Below are positions 7,430 to 15,141 of a stretch of DNA of 43,784 bases, in pieces; within the stretch, counting starts at the first letter, position 1; each line of letters starts with the position of its first letter. Both the position numbers and the translations under genes were made by a program. Below the pieces are notes generated by a model. That model was not told where the DNA came from. It did not search any database and worked only from the letters and a program-made list of their open reading frames with translations. The DNA comes from CAZWCE01 sp964632505 (GTDB lineage: Bacteria; Planctomycetota; Planctomycetia; Pirellulales; Thermoguttaceae), in the NCBI GenBank assembly GCA_964632505.1, contig CAZWCE010000026.1, forward strand, positions 1 to 43,784, written 5' to 3'.

Positions 7430-8132
7430 GACTTTTTCTCCTAATCCTATAAGAAATATGAGGGACGGATCGTTTTCCACCACGAATTCCGAGAGCCCGA
7501 TTTCTCCTTACTTACCGCAAGCTTCCTACTTGATTGACTCTCTGGTATGCTTTGTTTCTTTCAAGAGAATCATCAAAAAGTGGGCGGATAGGTGTAGTAA
7601 TTGCAATTGTCATGCCAATAGGTGCAGGGAGCATCCCTGTTCGCAAAGTCCTGTCGATGTTCCTTTCCCCTCTCTGCTCCTGCGGGACGATGACGGAATT
7701 CCGTAAATCCTAATGCAAACAGAAGATAAATGGAATCCACTCCATCGAAAAGCGATTCACTATAACCGAGGGCGGTTTTTCCGACAGAACACCGGAACTC
7801 GGAGAATGTGTCGTCCCGACGTCCACCGTGGTGCGACGACATCCATGAGGGATGGCTCGGCGTTTCGGCGCCGATTTCAAGAAAGACACGATACTTCGAC
7901 GATCATCATTCGTACCTTGAAATCACGGAGACGACCCCCCCCTCGGTGGTCATCGTCCCGTCTCACCGTGATGCCGTTGGCATTATTGGTAGGTCACACG
8001 GGGAACCCGGCACGTCCGGTTTCCCATTTCCGGATCCCGTAAGAATCGGCCACCCAATTATGCTTTTAAGGAGAAGGTAGCCGATTTCATGGCAAAGGTA
8101 ATGATCGTCAAAGCGAGATCGTCTCTACGGCA
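7430..8132. other. 700-bp intergenic stretch without a supported gene
   Basis: No frame here has a convincing start, ribosome binding site and protein-like composition together. A minus frame at 7573-7842 ends in an odd aromatic and cysteine-containing tail (TYWHDNCNYYTYPPTF) but has no Shine-Dalgarno and no recognised domain. The plus frames at 7713-8080 are basic and look non-coding. The segment may be a decayed gene. Confidence 0.5.
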
Positions 8133-9500
8133 TCAATCCTCTTGCTTTTCGTGTAACCATTGATGGAGACGACGGGCCGTCTCTTCATGCTCCGGTCGAC
8201 CGACCAGATTGTGCCACTCGCCGGGGTCGTTCTCGTGGTCGAACAGTTCGCGAGTTCCGTCCAGCAACTCGCTGTAACGCCAGCGGTCGGTGCGAACGCT
8301 TCGGATCAATCTCTTCCCCCGGCGAAGCGTGGTGTACGCGGCCGACGAACCGTTGTGGGCAGGTTGATCGAGGAATGCTGCACGACTGGTTCCCGCCAAA
8401 TGGTCCGGAGCTTCCAAACCGGCAAGGTCCACCAGAGTCGGATAGATGTCGATGAACTCGACCGGCCGCGTGCAGGGCGTTCCGGCACCTTTCATTCCCG
8501 GCGCATAGATCCAGAGTGGCGCACGCGCCGAGTATTCGTAAAGGGTCGACTTGTTCCACCAATCGCGCTCTCCGAGATGATAGCCGTGGTCGCTCAACGC
8601 GACGATGATCGTCCGGTCGACAAGTCCCTCTTCTTCGAGAGCATCGAGTACTCGACCGAGTTGAGCATCCATGAATGTCGTCGCTGCGTAGTATGCCTGA
8701 AGGAATGAACGGCGGTCGTCGTCCGAGAAGCGATCGAATGCCGCTTTCCACGAACCGCCGATATGCCCCCGCGGGGTCGGCGAGGCATCGTCGGGCGTCG
8801 TGTGGAGCTTCAGCTCGTTTTTCGGATAGAGGTCGAAATACTGTTTCGGCGCGATGAACGGATCGTGGGGTTTGTGAAATCCGACGGCCAGAAAGAAAGG
8901 GCGGTCATGCTCGGCGCGAAGGAACTCCACCGCACGCGAGGCGATCCGTCCGTCGGGCTGGTCTTCCTCGTCTCCCTCGGCGGCAAGCGACCAGCACCAC
9001 TTCGGCTCTCGATTCGGAGGATACCAGCGTTCCCCTTCAAGACCGGTCGGAGTGATTTTGGGGTATTCGGCTCGATCCCACGACACCGGATCGTCCATGC
9101 TCTCGGCACCATGATAGATCTTTCCAAGGCGATAGGCATGATAGCCATTCCGGCGGAAGAGCTGCGGGAGGGTCACCACCTCGGGCAAATGATCGCGAAA
9201 GTGCGTCCGATTGTCGAGCACTCCTGTCTGTTCGGGACGCAGACCGGTCAAAAACGATGTCCGGCTGGGGTTGCAGAAGGTCGCCTGCACATAAGCCCGT
9301 TTGAAACGCATCCCCATCTTGGAGAGGCGATCGAGATTCGGCGTTTTCACGCTGGGATCGTATAGCGCGACGTCGCGCATATCATCGATATTGATGAACA
9401 GCACATTCTGCGGTTCTTCAGCCGCAAGGACACTGCCCGCGGTTGTGAGAAGAACGGCGAAGCAGGCCGCTGCTGTCATACGAAATCTGTGAATCATCAT
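8133..9500 (-). CDS. Secreted sulfatase, iduronate-2-sulfatase-like
   Basis: This enzyme of about 455 residues hydrolyses sulfate esters, probably on polysaccharides, in the periplasm or outside the cell. The signal peptide is MMIHRFRMTAAACFAVLLTT with cleavage after VLA. Metal-binding aspartates lie in NVLFINIDDMRD (39-40). The catalytic formylglycine motif is C76-N-P-S-R80, followed by TSFLTG. LGKIYHG and ALSDHGYHLGERDWW are further active-site motifs, and the arrangement fits the iduronate-sulfatase-like group. The start at 9500 places the signal peptide at the N-terminus; the frame is open to 9608. Maturation needs a formylglycine-generating enzyme, which is not in this window. A strong promoter candidate lies upstream, and a PDZ/HEAT gene is divergent. 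Confidence 0.92.
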   Translation of the reverse strand: MMIHRFRMTAAACFAVLLTTAGSVLAAEEPQNVLFINIDDMRDVALYDPSVKTPNLDRLSKMGMRFKRAYVQATFCNPSRTSFLTGLRPEQTGVLDNRTHFRDHLPEVVTLPQLFRRNGYHAYRLGKIYHGAESMDDPVSWDRAEYPKITPTGLEGERWYPPNREPKWCWSLAAEGDEEDQPDGRIASRAVEFLRAEHDRPFFLAVGFHKPHDPFIAPKQYFDLYPKNELKLHTTPDDASPTPRGHIGGSWKAAFDRFSDDDRRSFLQAYYAATTFMDAQLGRVLDALEEEGLVDRTIIVALSDHGYHLGERDWWNKSTLYEYSARAPLWIYAPGMKGAGTPCTRPVEFIDIYPTLVDLAGLEAPDHLAGTSRAAFLDQPAHNGSSAAYTTLRRGKRLIRSVRTDRWRYSELLDGTRELFDHENDPGEWHNLVGRPEHEETARRLHQWLHEKQED

Positions 9501-9570
9501 GGTAGACTCTTCTCCGTCGCTGGAATTTAGAATTATTTGAGGAAACGAAATCGTCTTATCGAGGGAATCG

Positions 9571-9599
9571 TTTATACCTTTCTCACACAAGCTAGTCAA
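9571..9599 (-). promoter_or_regulatory. Near-consensus sigma-70 promoter for the sulfatase
   Basis: On the minus strand, TTGACT (9599-9594) is separated by exactly 17 bases from TATAAA (9576-9571), five of six consensus bases in each box. The predicted start is near 9564, giving a leader of about 64 bases before the sulfatase ATG at 9500. This is the best promoter match I found in the window. Confidence 0.6.
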
Positions 9600-9653
9600 C
9601 TTCCCCACTTATTTCACGGTCGTGATGGTATCATTTCCTCCCATATCTTGTTC

Positions 9654-9662
9654 TGGTATAAT
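9654..9662 (+). promoter_or_regulatory. Possible extended -10 promoter for the PDZ/HEAT gene
   Basis: TGGTATAAT is a perfect -10 hexamer with an extended TG motif. The -35 region at 17 bases (TTTCCT) is weak, which extended -10 promoters tolerate. It would give a leader of about 155 bases before the ATG at 9825. The 9501-9824 divergent region otherwise holds only the sulfatase promoter. Confidence 0.35.
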
Positions 9663-9824
9663 GAAAGCTCTGCTTTTTCGAACAAATAGCAAACCTTTTT
9701 TCTGTGTTTTGGTTCACGAGACGTTCAAGTATGTCTCGCTTCCCTCCTTAAATGACCGTTCACAATTCACGGTGACAAGGGAATCATATTCACCTCATCC
9801 TTCAAGAATTCCTTCGAGGACGCA

Positions 9825-12212
9825 ATGCTCCAAAAAATTTCATTCGGTTTGGGTTTCTTTCTGGTTCTTTCCTTTTTCGGCGGCATCGCCGTCGCGGCGC
9901 CACCCGATTTCACCGGGGGCGATGCGATCCCCGAAGGGGCCGTTCACGACTGGAATCTCGGGGCGACGGGCGCCCGGGGATGGATGCACTGCGAGAAATT
10001 GACGACCCGCGATGCCCGGCAGATCTACATCACCGAGGTGGCGGAAGGCTCGCCGGCCGATGGGATTCTCGAAGTGGGCGATGTCGTGCTCGGCGTCGGG
10101 AACGAGTCGTTCTCGAGTGACGCCCGCACGGCGTTCGGCAAAGCGCTCAGCCGAGCCGAGTCGGAGGTCGGCGGTGGTCATCTCCCGCTCCTTCGCTGGC
10201 GGGACGGAAAGGCGCAATCGGTCGTCGTGAAGTTGCCGGTGCTCGGTTCCTACAGCGCGACCGCGCCGTACGATTGCCCGAAGTCGGAACGCATTCTCGA
10301 TTGGGGCTGCGAGGTCTTGGCCGAGCGCGTCGCCGATCCGTCGTATCGCCAGAACCCGATCACCCGATCGCTGAACGCGCTGGCCCTGTTGGCCAGTGGC
10401 AATCCGGAGTATCTCCCGCTGGTCCGCCGGGAGGCGCAGTGGGCATCGGAGTTTTCCGCCGACAGCTTCCAGACCTGGCATTACGGCTACGTGATCGCGC
10501 TTTTGGCGGAGTATCAGATGGCGACCGGCGACGATTCCTTCGCGCCGGGCATGCGGCGTTTGGCGATGGAATCGGCCGAGGGGCAGAGCATCGTCGGTTC
10601 CTGGGGACACAAGTTCGCCGGACCGGATGGACGGCTGCAGGGCTACGGCATGATGAACGCTCCCGGTTTGCCGCTGACCATCTCGTTGATTTTGGCGCGC
10701 GAAGCGGGTGTCGACGATCCGGAAGTGGCCGAGGCGATCGAAAAGAGCGCGCGGCTTCTGCGTTTCTACATCGGCAAAGGAGCGGTTCCCTACGGCGATC
10801 ATCATCCGTGGATCCAAACCCACGAAGACAACGGCAAGTGCGGCATGGCGGCGGTGATGTTCGACCTGATGGACGAACCGGACGGGGCGGAGTTCTTCTC
10901 GCGAATGAGCGTCGCTTCACATGGCTCGGAACGCGACACCGGGCACACCGGAAACTTCTTCAACATTCTTTGGGCCACGCCCGGCGTGATGAAATCGGGA
11001 CCGCAAGCCACCGGCGCCTGGATGCAAGCGTTCGGCGCCTGGTATTTCGACCTCGCGCGTCGCTGGGACGGCACCTTCCTCCACCAGGGACCGCCCCAAC
11101 CGCGGAACGACAAGTACCAGGGTTGGGACGGTGCCGGTACGTATCTCTTGGCGTATGCGATGCCGCGGAAACAGATCTACCTGACGGGCAAACGGCCGTC
11201 GGTCGCGCCGCGACTCGATTCCGGTGAGGCAAAAGCGTTGATTCGAGACGGCCAAGGTTGGAGCAATATCGATCGCAACAGTTTCTACGACAGCTTGAGT
11301 GAATCGCAGCTTCTCGCTCGCTTGGAGAGTTGGTCGCCGGTGGTGCGCGAGCGTGCCGCGATGGCGTTGGGGCGACGCGACACCGAGGCACCGATCGCGA
11401 CGCTCATGGAGATGCTTCAGGCCGGGCGCATCGAAACGCGTTACGGTGCCTGCCAGGCGCTGATCCAATTCAAAGGGAAGGCCTCCCCCGCGATTCCGCT
11501 GTTATCCGAATCGCTCGATCACGACGACCTTTGGCTCCGCGTCAAGGCGGCCGAAGCGCTGGGGGCGATCGGAGACGAGGCGATGCCGACGGTGCCGAAG
11601 CTGCTCACCCGGCTCGCGGTGGGACCGACCGAAGAGGATCCGCGCGGGATGGAGCAGCGTTATCTTTGCTTCACGCTGTTCAACCGGCGAGGCGGCATGC
11701 TGGGCCGTTCGCTCGAAGGCGTCGATCGCGAAGCGCTCTACGAGGCGGTCCGCGCCGGTTTGCGCAACCAGGACGGCCGTGCCCGCGGCAGTCTCGGGAC
11801 GGTGTACGATCATCTGACGTTCGAGGAGATCCGTCCGTTGCTTCCATCGATCCACCGGGCCGTCGTCGAACCGGCCCCCAGCGGCATCATGTTCGCCGAC
11901 GGCATTCGCCTGGCGGGCTTGAAACTGCTTGCCGACAACCGGATCAAGGAAGGCATTCCCTTGTGTTTGGAAGTCATGGAAATCGATCGATGGGGCAAAC
12001 GCAATCGGATCGACCGCTGCCTGAAAGCGATCGACCAATACGGCGGGGCGGCCGAATCGATCTTGCCCGAATTGCGGCAACTGGAAAAGGATCTGCTCGC
12101 CCATCGTGAGGCCAAGGGGTTGGCATCGCAAATCGAACAACTTCGCGAGATCATCGCCAACCTCGAAAACACGGACGAATCGGTCGAATTGCGGAGCATC
12201 GACGAGCTTTGA
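9825..12212 (+). CDS. Secreted PDZ, alpha-toroid and HEAT-repeat protein (DUF6288-like)
   Basis: This is a 795-residue exported protein. The signal peptide FFLVLSFFGGIAVAA ends near residue 25. A PDZ-like domain follows at about 50-140 (IYITEVAEGSPADGILEVGD, VVLGVGNESF). Residues 150-460 are a helical region with repeated LNALALLASGNPEY-like units and conserved histidines (YGDHHPWIQTHEDNGKCGMA, TGHTGNFFN), resembling an alpha/alpha toroid. From about 495 there are HEAT-like repeats (VVRERAAMALGRR, RVKAAEALGAIGDEAMPTVPKLL). The architecture resembles DUF6288 proteins of Planctomycetota, often found near sulfatases and secreted hydrolases. The start has GAGG five bases upstream. A role in handling a polysaccharide or cell-surface substrate is inferred only from the divergent sulfatase. 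Confidence 0.8.
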   Translation: MLQKISFGLGFFLVLSFFGGIAVAAPPDFTGGDAIPEGAVHDWNLGATGARGWMHCEKLTTRDARQIYITEVAEGSPADGILEVGDVVLGVGNESFSSDARTAFGKALSRAESEVGGGHLPLLRWRDGKAQSVVVKLPVLGSYSATAPYDCPKSERILDWGCEVLAERVADPSYRQNPITRSLNALALLASGNPEYLPLVRREAQWASEFSADSFQTWHYGYVIALLAEYQMATGDDSFAPGMRRLAMESAEGQSIVGSWGHKFAGPDGRLQGYGMMNAPGLPLTISLILAREAGVDDPEVAEAIEKSARLLRFYIGKGAVPYGDHHPWIQTHEDNGKCGMAAVMFDLMDEPDGAEFFSRMSVASHGSERDTGHTGNFFNILWATPGVMKSGPQATGAWMQAFGAWYFDLARRWDGTFLHQGPPQPRNDKYQGWDGAGTYLLAYAMPRKQIYLTGKRPSVAPRLDSGEAKALIRDGQGWSNIDRNSFYDSLSESQLLARLESWSPVVRERAAMALGRRDTEAPIATLMEMLQAGRIETRYGACQALIQFKGKASPAIPLLSESLDHDDLWLRVKAAEALGAIGDEAMPTVPKLLTRLAVGPTEEDPRGMEQRYLCFTLFNRRGGMLGRSLEGVDREALYEAVRAGLRNQDGRARGSLGTVYDHLTFEEIRPLLPSIHRAVVEPAPSGIMFADGIRLAGLKLLADNRIKEGIPLCLEVMEIDRWGKRNRIDRCLKAIDQYGGAAESILPELRQLEKDLLAHREAKGLASQIEQLREIIANLENTDESVELRSIDEL

Positions 12213-12362
12213 TTCATGCCCTCGGGCAGGGTAGGACCGCATGGCACCGCTTCGAGATCCGCAAGGATTGAGGCCCCGTGTCCCCGGTGTTTTTTTCAGG
12301 ATTTCCCCCGGGGCCGAATATGGGAATCGGTCCACATTGATGCTCCTCACGGCCTTCCAGCG

Positions 12363-13007
12363 TCATGACTCTTTCTCTCCGTGTTCGAGAGCTGTATCGG
12401 GGGGCACTTCGTCGGCGGGGAGTTCGGGAACATGCTCCAACAGGAAATGGGCCTGGACGCGCGTCAGCCCGTATAAGACACAGGCGTTCAGAAGGAAGAT
12501 CAACGACACGAATAAAAGATCGAGGAAGCTGGAACAGAATACACATATAAAGACGATCAAGGGAAGGTAGTAATAAACCACCATGTGGATCGGGTAGTCG
12601 TCGAGCATTTTCCGGTAAGGGATAACTTCCGGACGGATGATGCTCCGTCTGATTTTCTGGAATCGCTCGGTATACAAGCGGAGGTGTTTTTCGTTCAGAA
12701 CCATCGTCCATGACAATGCAGCGCCTGTCAGGAGGAGGCTCGACCAAATCACGAAGCTCAGCAGCACCCCCATCATAAAGGAACGATCCCGGCTGCCGTG
12801 GGTTTCTTCATGCCACCCGGCGAAGGAAAGGGCAATCGGGTAGAACACGAAGGCGGCTATCAGAAGATAGAGCACGATGAAAGCGAGCGAGATGGTGAAC
12901 ACGCTTGCCTTACCGTGCCACGGCGCCACGAAACAGAAAGCAGCGAGCCGCGAGTTGTTCAAATGATAACTCCAATAGAGCCCCCTACGTGAGAATCGCT
13001 TACGCAT
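12363..13007 (-). CDS. Hypothetical four-helix membrane protein
   Basis: The protein has about 214 residues from the ATG at 13007, preferred because GGAG lies nine bases upstream; an in-frame ATG at 13022 is an alternative. The gene overlaps the end of the upstream gene by a few bases, so the pair is probably translated together. Hydrophobic segments lie near 34-62, 75-100 and 141-183, the last long enough for two crossings. Between them is a basic stretch with a YTERFQKIRR pattern that may be cytoplasmic. The C-terminus is acidic. No family is recognised. Confidence 0.7.
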   Translation of the reverse strand: MRKRFSRRGLYWSYHLNNSRLAAFCFVAPWHGKASVFTISLAFIVLYLLIAAFVFYPIALSFAGWHEETHGSRDRSFMMGVLLSFVIWSSLLLTGAALSWTMVLNEKHLRLYTERFQKIRRSIIRPEVIPYRKMLDDYPIHMVVYYYLPLIVFICVFCSSFLDLLFVSLIFLLNACVLYGLTRVQAHFLLEHVPELPADEVPPDTALEHGEKES

Positions 13008-13539
13008 CTCGATTTTCTCCATGTTCGATGGCGGCGAGCAATCGCCGATTGGTATCGCTATCCTCCGGAAGATAAAAGGTCAACAGACTGTTTTCGACGG
13101 ACCATTTTCTGTATATTTTTTCGGGATCAATCCCGAACTGGTAGGCATCGAAGAACCCAAAACAGGAGGAGGCTTCGCCGGGCTCGAGTATTTTGACCGG
13201 CAAACGCAACAGCATCTTGGGGGGAGCAGAGAGACTGATATCCCTGACTCTCAGGAGCAGCCCGTCGGGGGTGAACGCCAGCTTGCATCGGTCCCGTCTC
13301 CAGCTTGGATGGTCCCACACGACACCACGAACGGGAGACTTGGCTAAAGCACGCCACCGGTTGGCGGGAATGCCGTATTGTTGATGAAGCTGAAAAAATT
13401 GGTGCGGCGTGTAGTTCTCGATATTCGGTCGAAGGTAGTAGTAGAAAGCGACCAATGGTATGATCATCAACCCCGGAATGGAAAGATAAAGAACAGCTCC
13501 GATCCACTCATCCAGTGGTAAAAAAGCCCAGAAGAACAT
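13000..13539 (-). CDS. Hypothetical membrane protein with soluble beta-rich domain
   Basis: This 179-residue protein has an N-terminal hydrophobic hairpin (WAFLPLDEWIGAVLYLSIPG, LMIIPLVAFYYYL) followed by a soluble region. That region contains KLAFTPDGLLLRVRDISLSA and LLRLPVKILEPG, a pattern loosely like YcxB-type or other small PH-like domains; this is only an impression. The start at 13539 has GGGGAAG about six bases upstream. It is the first gene of a two-gene unit with the overlapping membrane protein downstream, so the two products may interact. Confidence 0.7.
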   Translation of the reverse strand: MFFWAFLPLDEWIGAVLYLSIPGLMIIPLVAFYYYLRPNIENYTPHQFFQLHQQYGIPANRWRALAKSPVRGVVWDHPSWRRDRCKLAFTPDGLLLRVRDISLSAPPKMLLRLPVKILEPGEASSCFGFFDAYQFGIDPEKIYRKWSVENSLLTFYLPEDSDTNRRLLAAIEHGENRDA

Positions 13540-13688
13540 GTTTTCTTCCCCTTTCGCGCGAGGCTCGGTCGGGGGCGAGGCGAAAAGAGCGGAACGATCC
13601 CACGATTCCGGGAAGCGACGCCCATGGCCGCAATGTCGAAGACGTGCATGAACGCTTGGCTATGGTTCTTATCCTTTGGAAAAGAAAC

Positions 13689-13726
13689 TTCTCCTCCACC
13701 GGGGCGGTTGATCCCGGGGAGGAGAA
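13689..13726 (-). terminator. Rho-independent terminator of the acidic lipoprotein gene
   Basis: A 14-bp stem (13689-13697 and 13699-13703 pairing with 713-726 of the same kilobase, one bulged A at 13698) closes a 9-base loop. On the minus strand it is followed by GTTTCTTTTCC. It lies 33 bases after the stop of the minus-strand lipoprotein gene, the right place to end that transcript. A second, weaker stem with an 8-T run on the plus strand sits next to the stop codon (13737-13760). Confidence 0.6.
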
Positions 13727-13758
13727 AGAAAACACCACGAGATGGCCTCGGGTTTTTT

Positions 13759-14658
13759 TTACGAACCGTTGTCGTCGGCTCCGGTTTCGACTTCCAACTG
13801 GAATCCTTCCGTCTCCGTTTTACCGTTTCCGTTGCCTGTGTCGGTTTCTATCTCGAAGTCCACGCCGGGGCCCTGTTGGGAATTCGGGTCGACTTGGATG
13901 TCCATCTCGCCACCTCCGACGTCGAGGTCCATCTCCACTTCGTTGTTCATTCCCGGAGGAGGGCCGGGGGCGGGACCTGAAGCTTGTTGATCGGGCAATT
14001 CGATGCGCCACTGACCGTCGATCTTTTTGAACTCAATCGGCTCCGTCTTTTCTTCGCCATTCATGGGATACGTGAGGGTCCCGCTGGCGGTGTCGTCGTC
14101 GACCTCAAGGTCGCCGAGCGTCGCGTCGGCCGAGAGCGCCATATTATTGGAGACGCTTCCGTCTTCCTTTTCAGAGATTTCGGTCATCAACTGCATGACT
14201 TCGGCGATGAAGCCGGGGCGATCTTCGATTTTTTCGCCCATCGCCATAATGACTTCATTCTGGCTCATATTCTCCGCGTTGGGGGGCGGTTGCTGCATCG
14301 TTTTTTCGTCGATACCGTGATCTTTGAGAATATTCTGGAATTTCTCCATGGCGGAGTTATCGGGTTCCGCTTCGCCTTCGTCGCCCATTTGTTGTCCCAT
14401 CTGGGAGAAGGCAATGATCATTCCCCCGGCAACCACCAGGGTGGCGGCCATTTTCTTCTGCGAATTGGGAGTGAGGCAATGGGCAAACGTTTCGAAGTCC
14501 TGGTCTTGCATGCTTTGCTTCATCGTGTCGAAGACATCCTGCGGAGAGTCGCCTTGGACCTTGGCTCCGCCGCCGGTTCCACAGCCTGTGACCAGGAGTC
14601 CCAACAGGGCGATGGCGATCAAAAGACCGCCTGCGTAATGATCGTTTCGTCGTTTCAT
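13759..14658 (-). CDS. Hypothetical lipoprotein with acidic C-terminal repeats
   Basis: This lipoprotein of about 299 residues starts at 14658, where AAGGA lies seven bases upstream; the frame is open to 14766. The signal peptide ends LLVTGC, with the acylated cysteine at 26. Residues 35-80 (DSPQDVFDTMKQSMQDQDFE, then FAHCLTP) resemble the start of planctomycete lipoproteins that carry a DUF4878-like or NTF2-like fold, and DGQWRIELPD near 225 fits that. The C-terminal 75 residues contain four short acidic beta-like units (EVEMDLDV, EMDIQVDP, VDFEIETD, FQLEVETG) separated by glycine/proline linkers. The function is unknown. A terminator follows, and repeat copy C lies in its 5' region. Confidence 0.75.
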   Translation of the reverse strand: MKRRNDHYAGGLLIAIALLGLLVTGCGTGGGAKVQGDSPQDVFDTMKQSMQDQDFETFAHCLTPNSQKKMAATLVVAGGMIIAFSQMGQQMGDEGEAEPDNSAMEKFQNILKDHGIDEKTMQQPPPNAENMSQNEVIMAMGEKIEDRPGFIAEVMQLMTEISEKEDGSVSNNMALSADATLGDLEVDDDTASGTLTYPMNGEEKTEPIEFKKIDGQWRIELPDQQASGPAPGPPPGMNNEVEMDLDVGGGEMDIQVDPNSQQGPGVDFEIETDTGNGNGKTETEGFQLEVETGADDNGS

Positions 14659-14696
14659 AACGATTTCCTTTCTGTGTGAGTAGAAGAACGAACTTC

Positions 14697-14803
14697 TCGA
14701 GCGTCGCATCAATCGTGAACCGAAGGCGATCATCGGGATGTGCGCTCTGCGGGACGCAATGCACAAACCAAGGGCTCACTACTGATGCAAACATGAATAA
14801 GTT
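14697..14803 (-). repeat. Dispersed palindromic repeat, copy C
   Basis: Read on the minus strand it begins ACTTATTCATGTTTGCATC and ends GATTGATGCGACGCTCGA, matching copies A and B at both ends with a diverged middle. Its left arm (TTTGCATCAGTAGTGAGCCC) aligns with the reverse complement of copy A's right arm, confirming the palindromic design. It lies 40 bases upstream of the acidic lipoprotein start, in the gene's own orientation. The rest of the divergent region to 15141 is AT-rich near 15055-15070 (several TATTAT/TATGAT hexamers, no clear -35). Confidence 0.6.
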
Positions 14804-15141
14804 CAAAGGACATAAGGCATTTCGTTTTCGCGGGAAAATATTTCACCTGAACCAATGATTATGGAAGAAAAGGCGAAAAAAAGCAATCATCGTTCGGGAG
14901 AGATTCAGTAAATCATGCTGGAATGGTACATCTCCAAGCATCACCCCCCGGTGCAGGGGCCAACGATTCAGTGGATGGCCCAATGAGTGGTGTGCGCTCA
15001 GAGAAAGGATCCTTGAAGTCGAGAACCGCTTGAAATACTGGTATCCCGGTGGCGAATTTATTATTATATGATACACATTTCAGTAGCCGATGCGTTTCGG
15101 GTCCCCATTTCCCCGACGAATCGATCGAGAGGAGATTCGCC

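Noticed and set aside
7573..7842. 89-codon minus frame with aromatic tail
   Set aside because: No Shine-Dalgarno, no recognised domain, and composition shifts along its length; kept only as a note on the empty region.
9840..10823. Long minus frame antisense to the PDZ/HEAT gene
   Set aside because: Arginine-rich shadow of a GC-rich coding strand; the plus-strand protein has a signal peptide and clear domains.
12272..12315. GGCCCCG/CGGGGCC inverted repeat with a T-run inside
   Set aside because: The 30-base loop is too large and the T-run lies in the loop rather than after the stem, so it does not fit a terminator.
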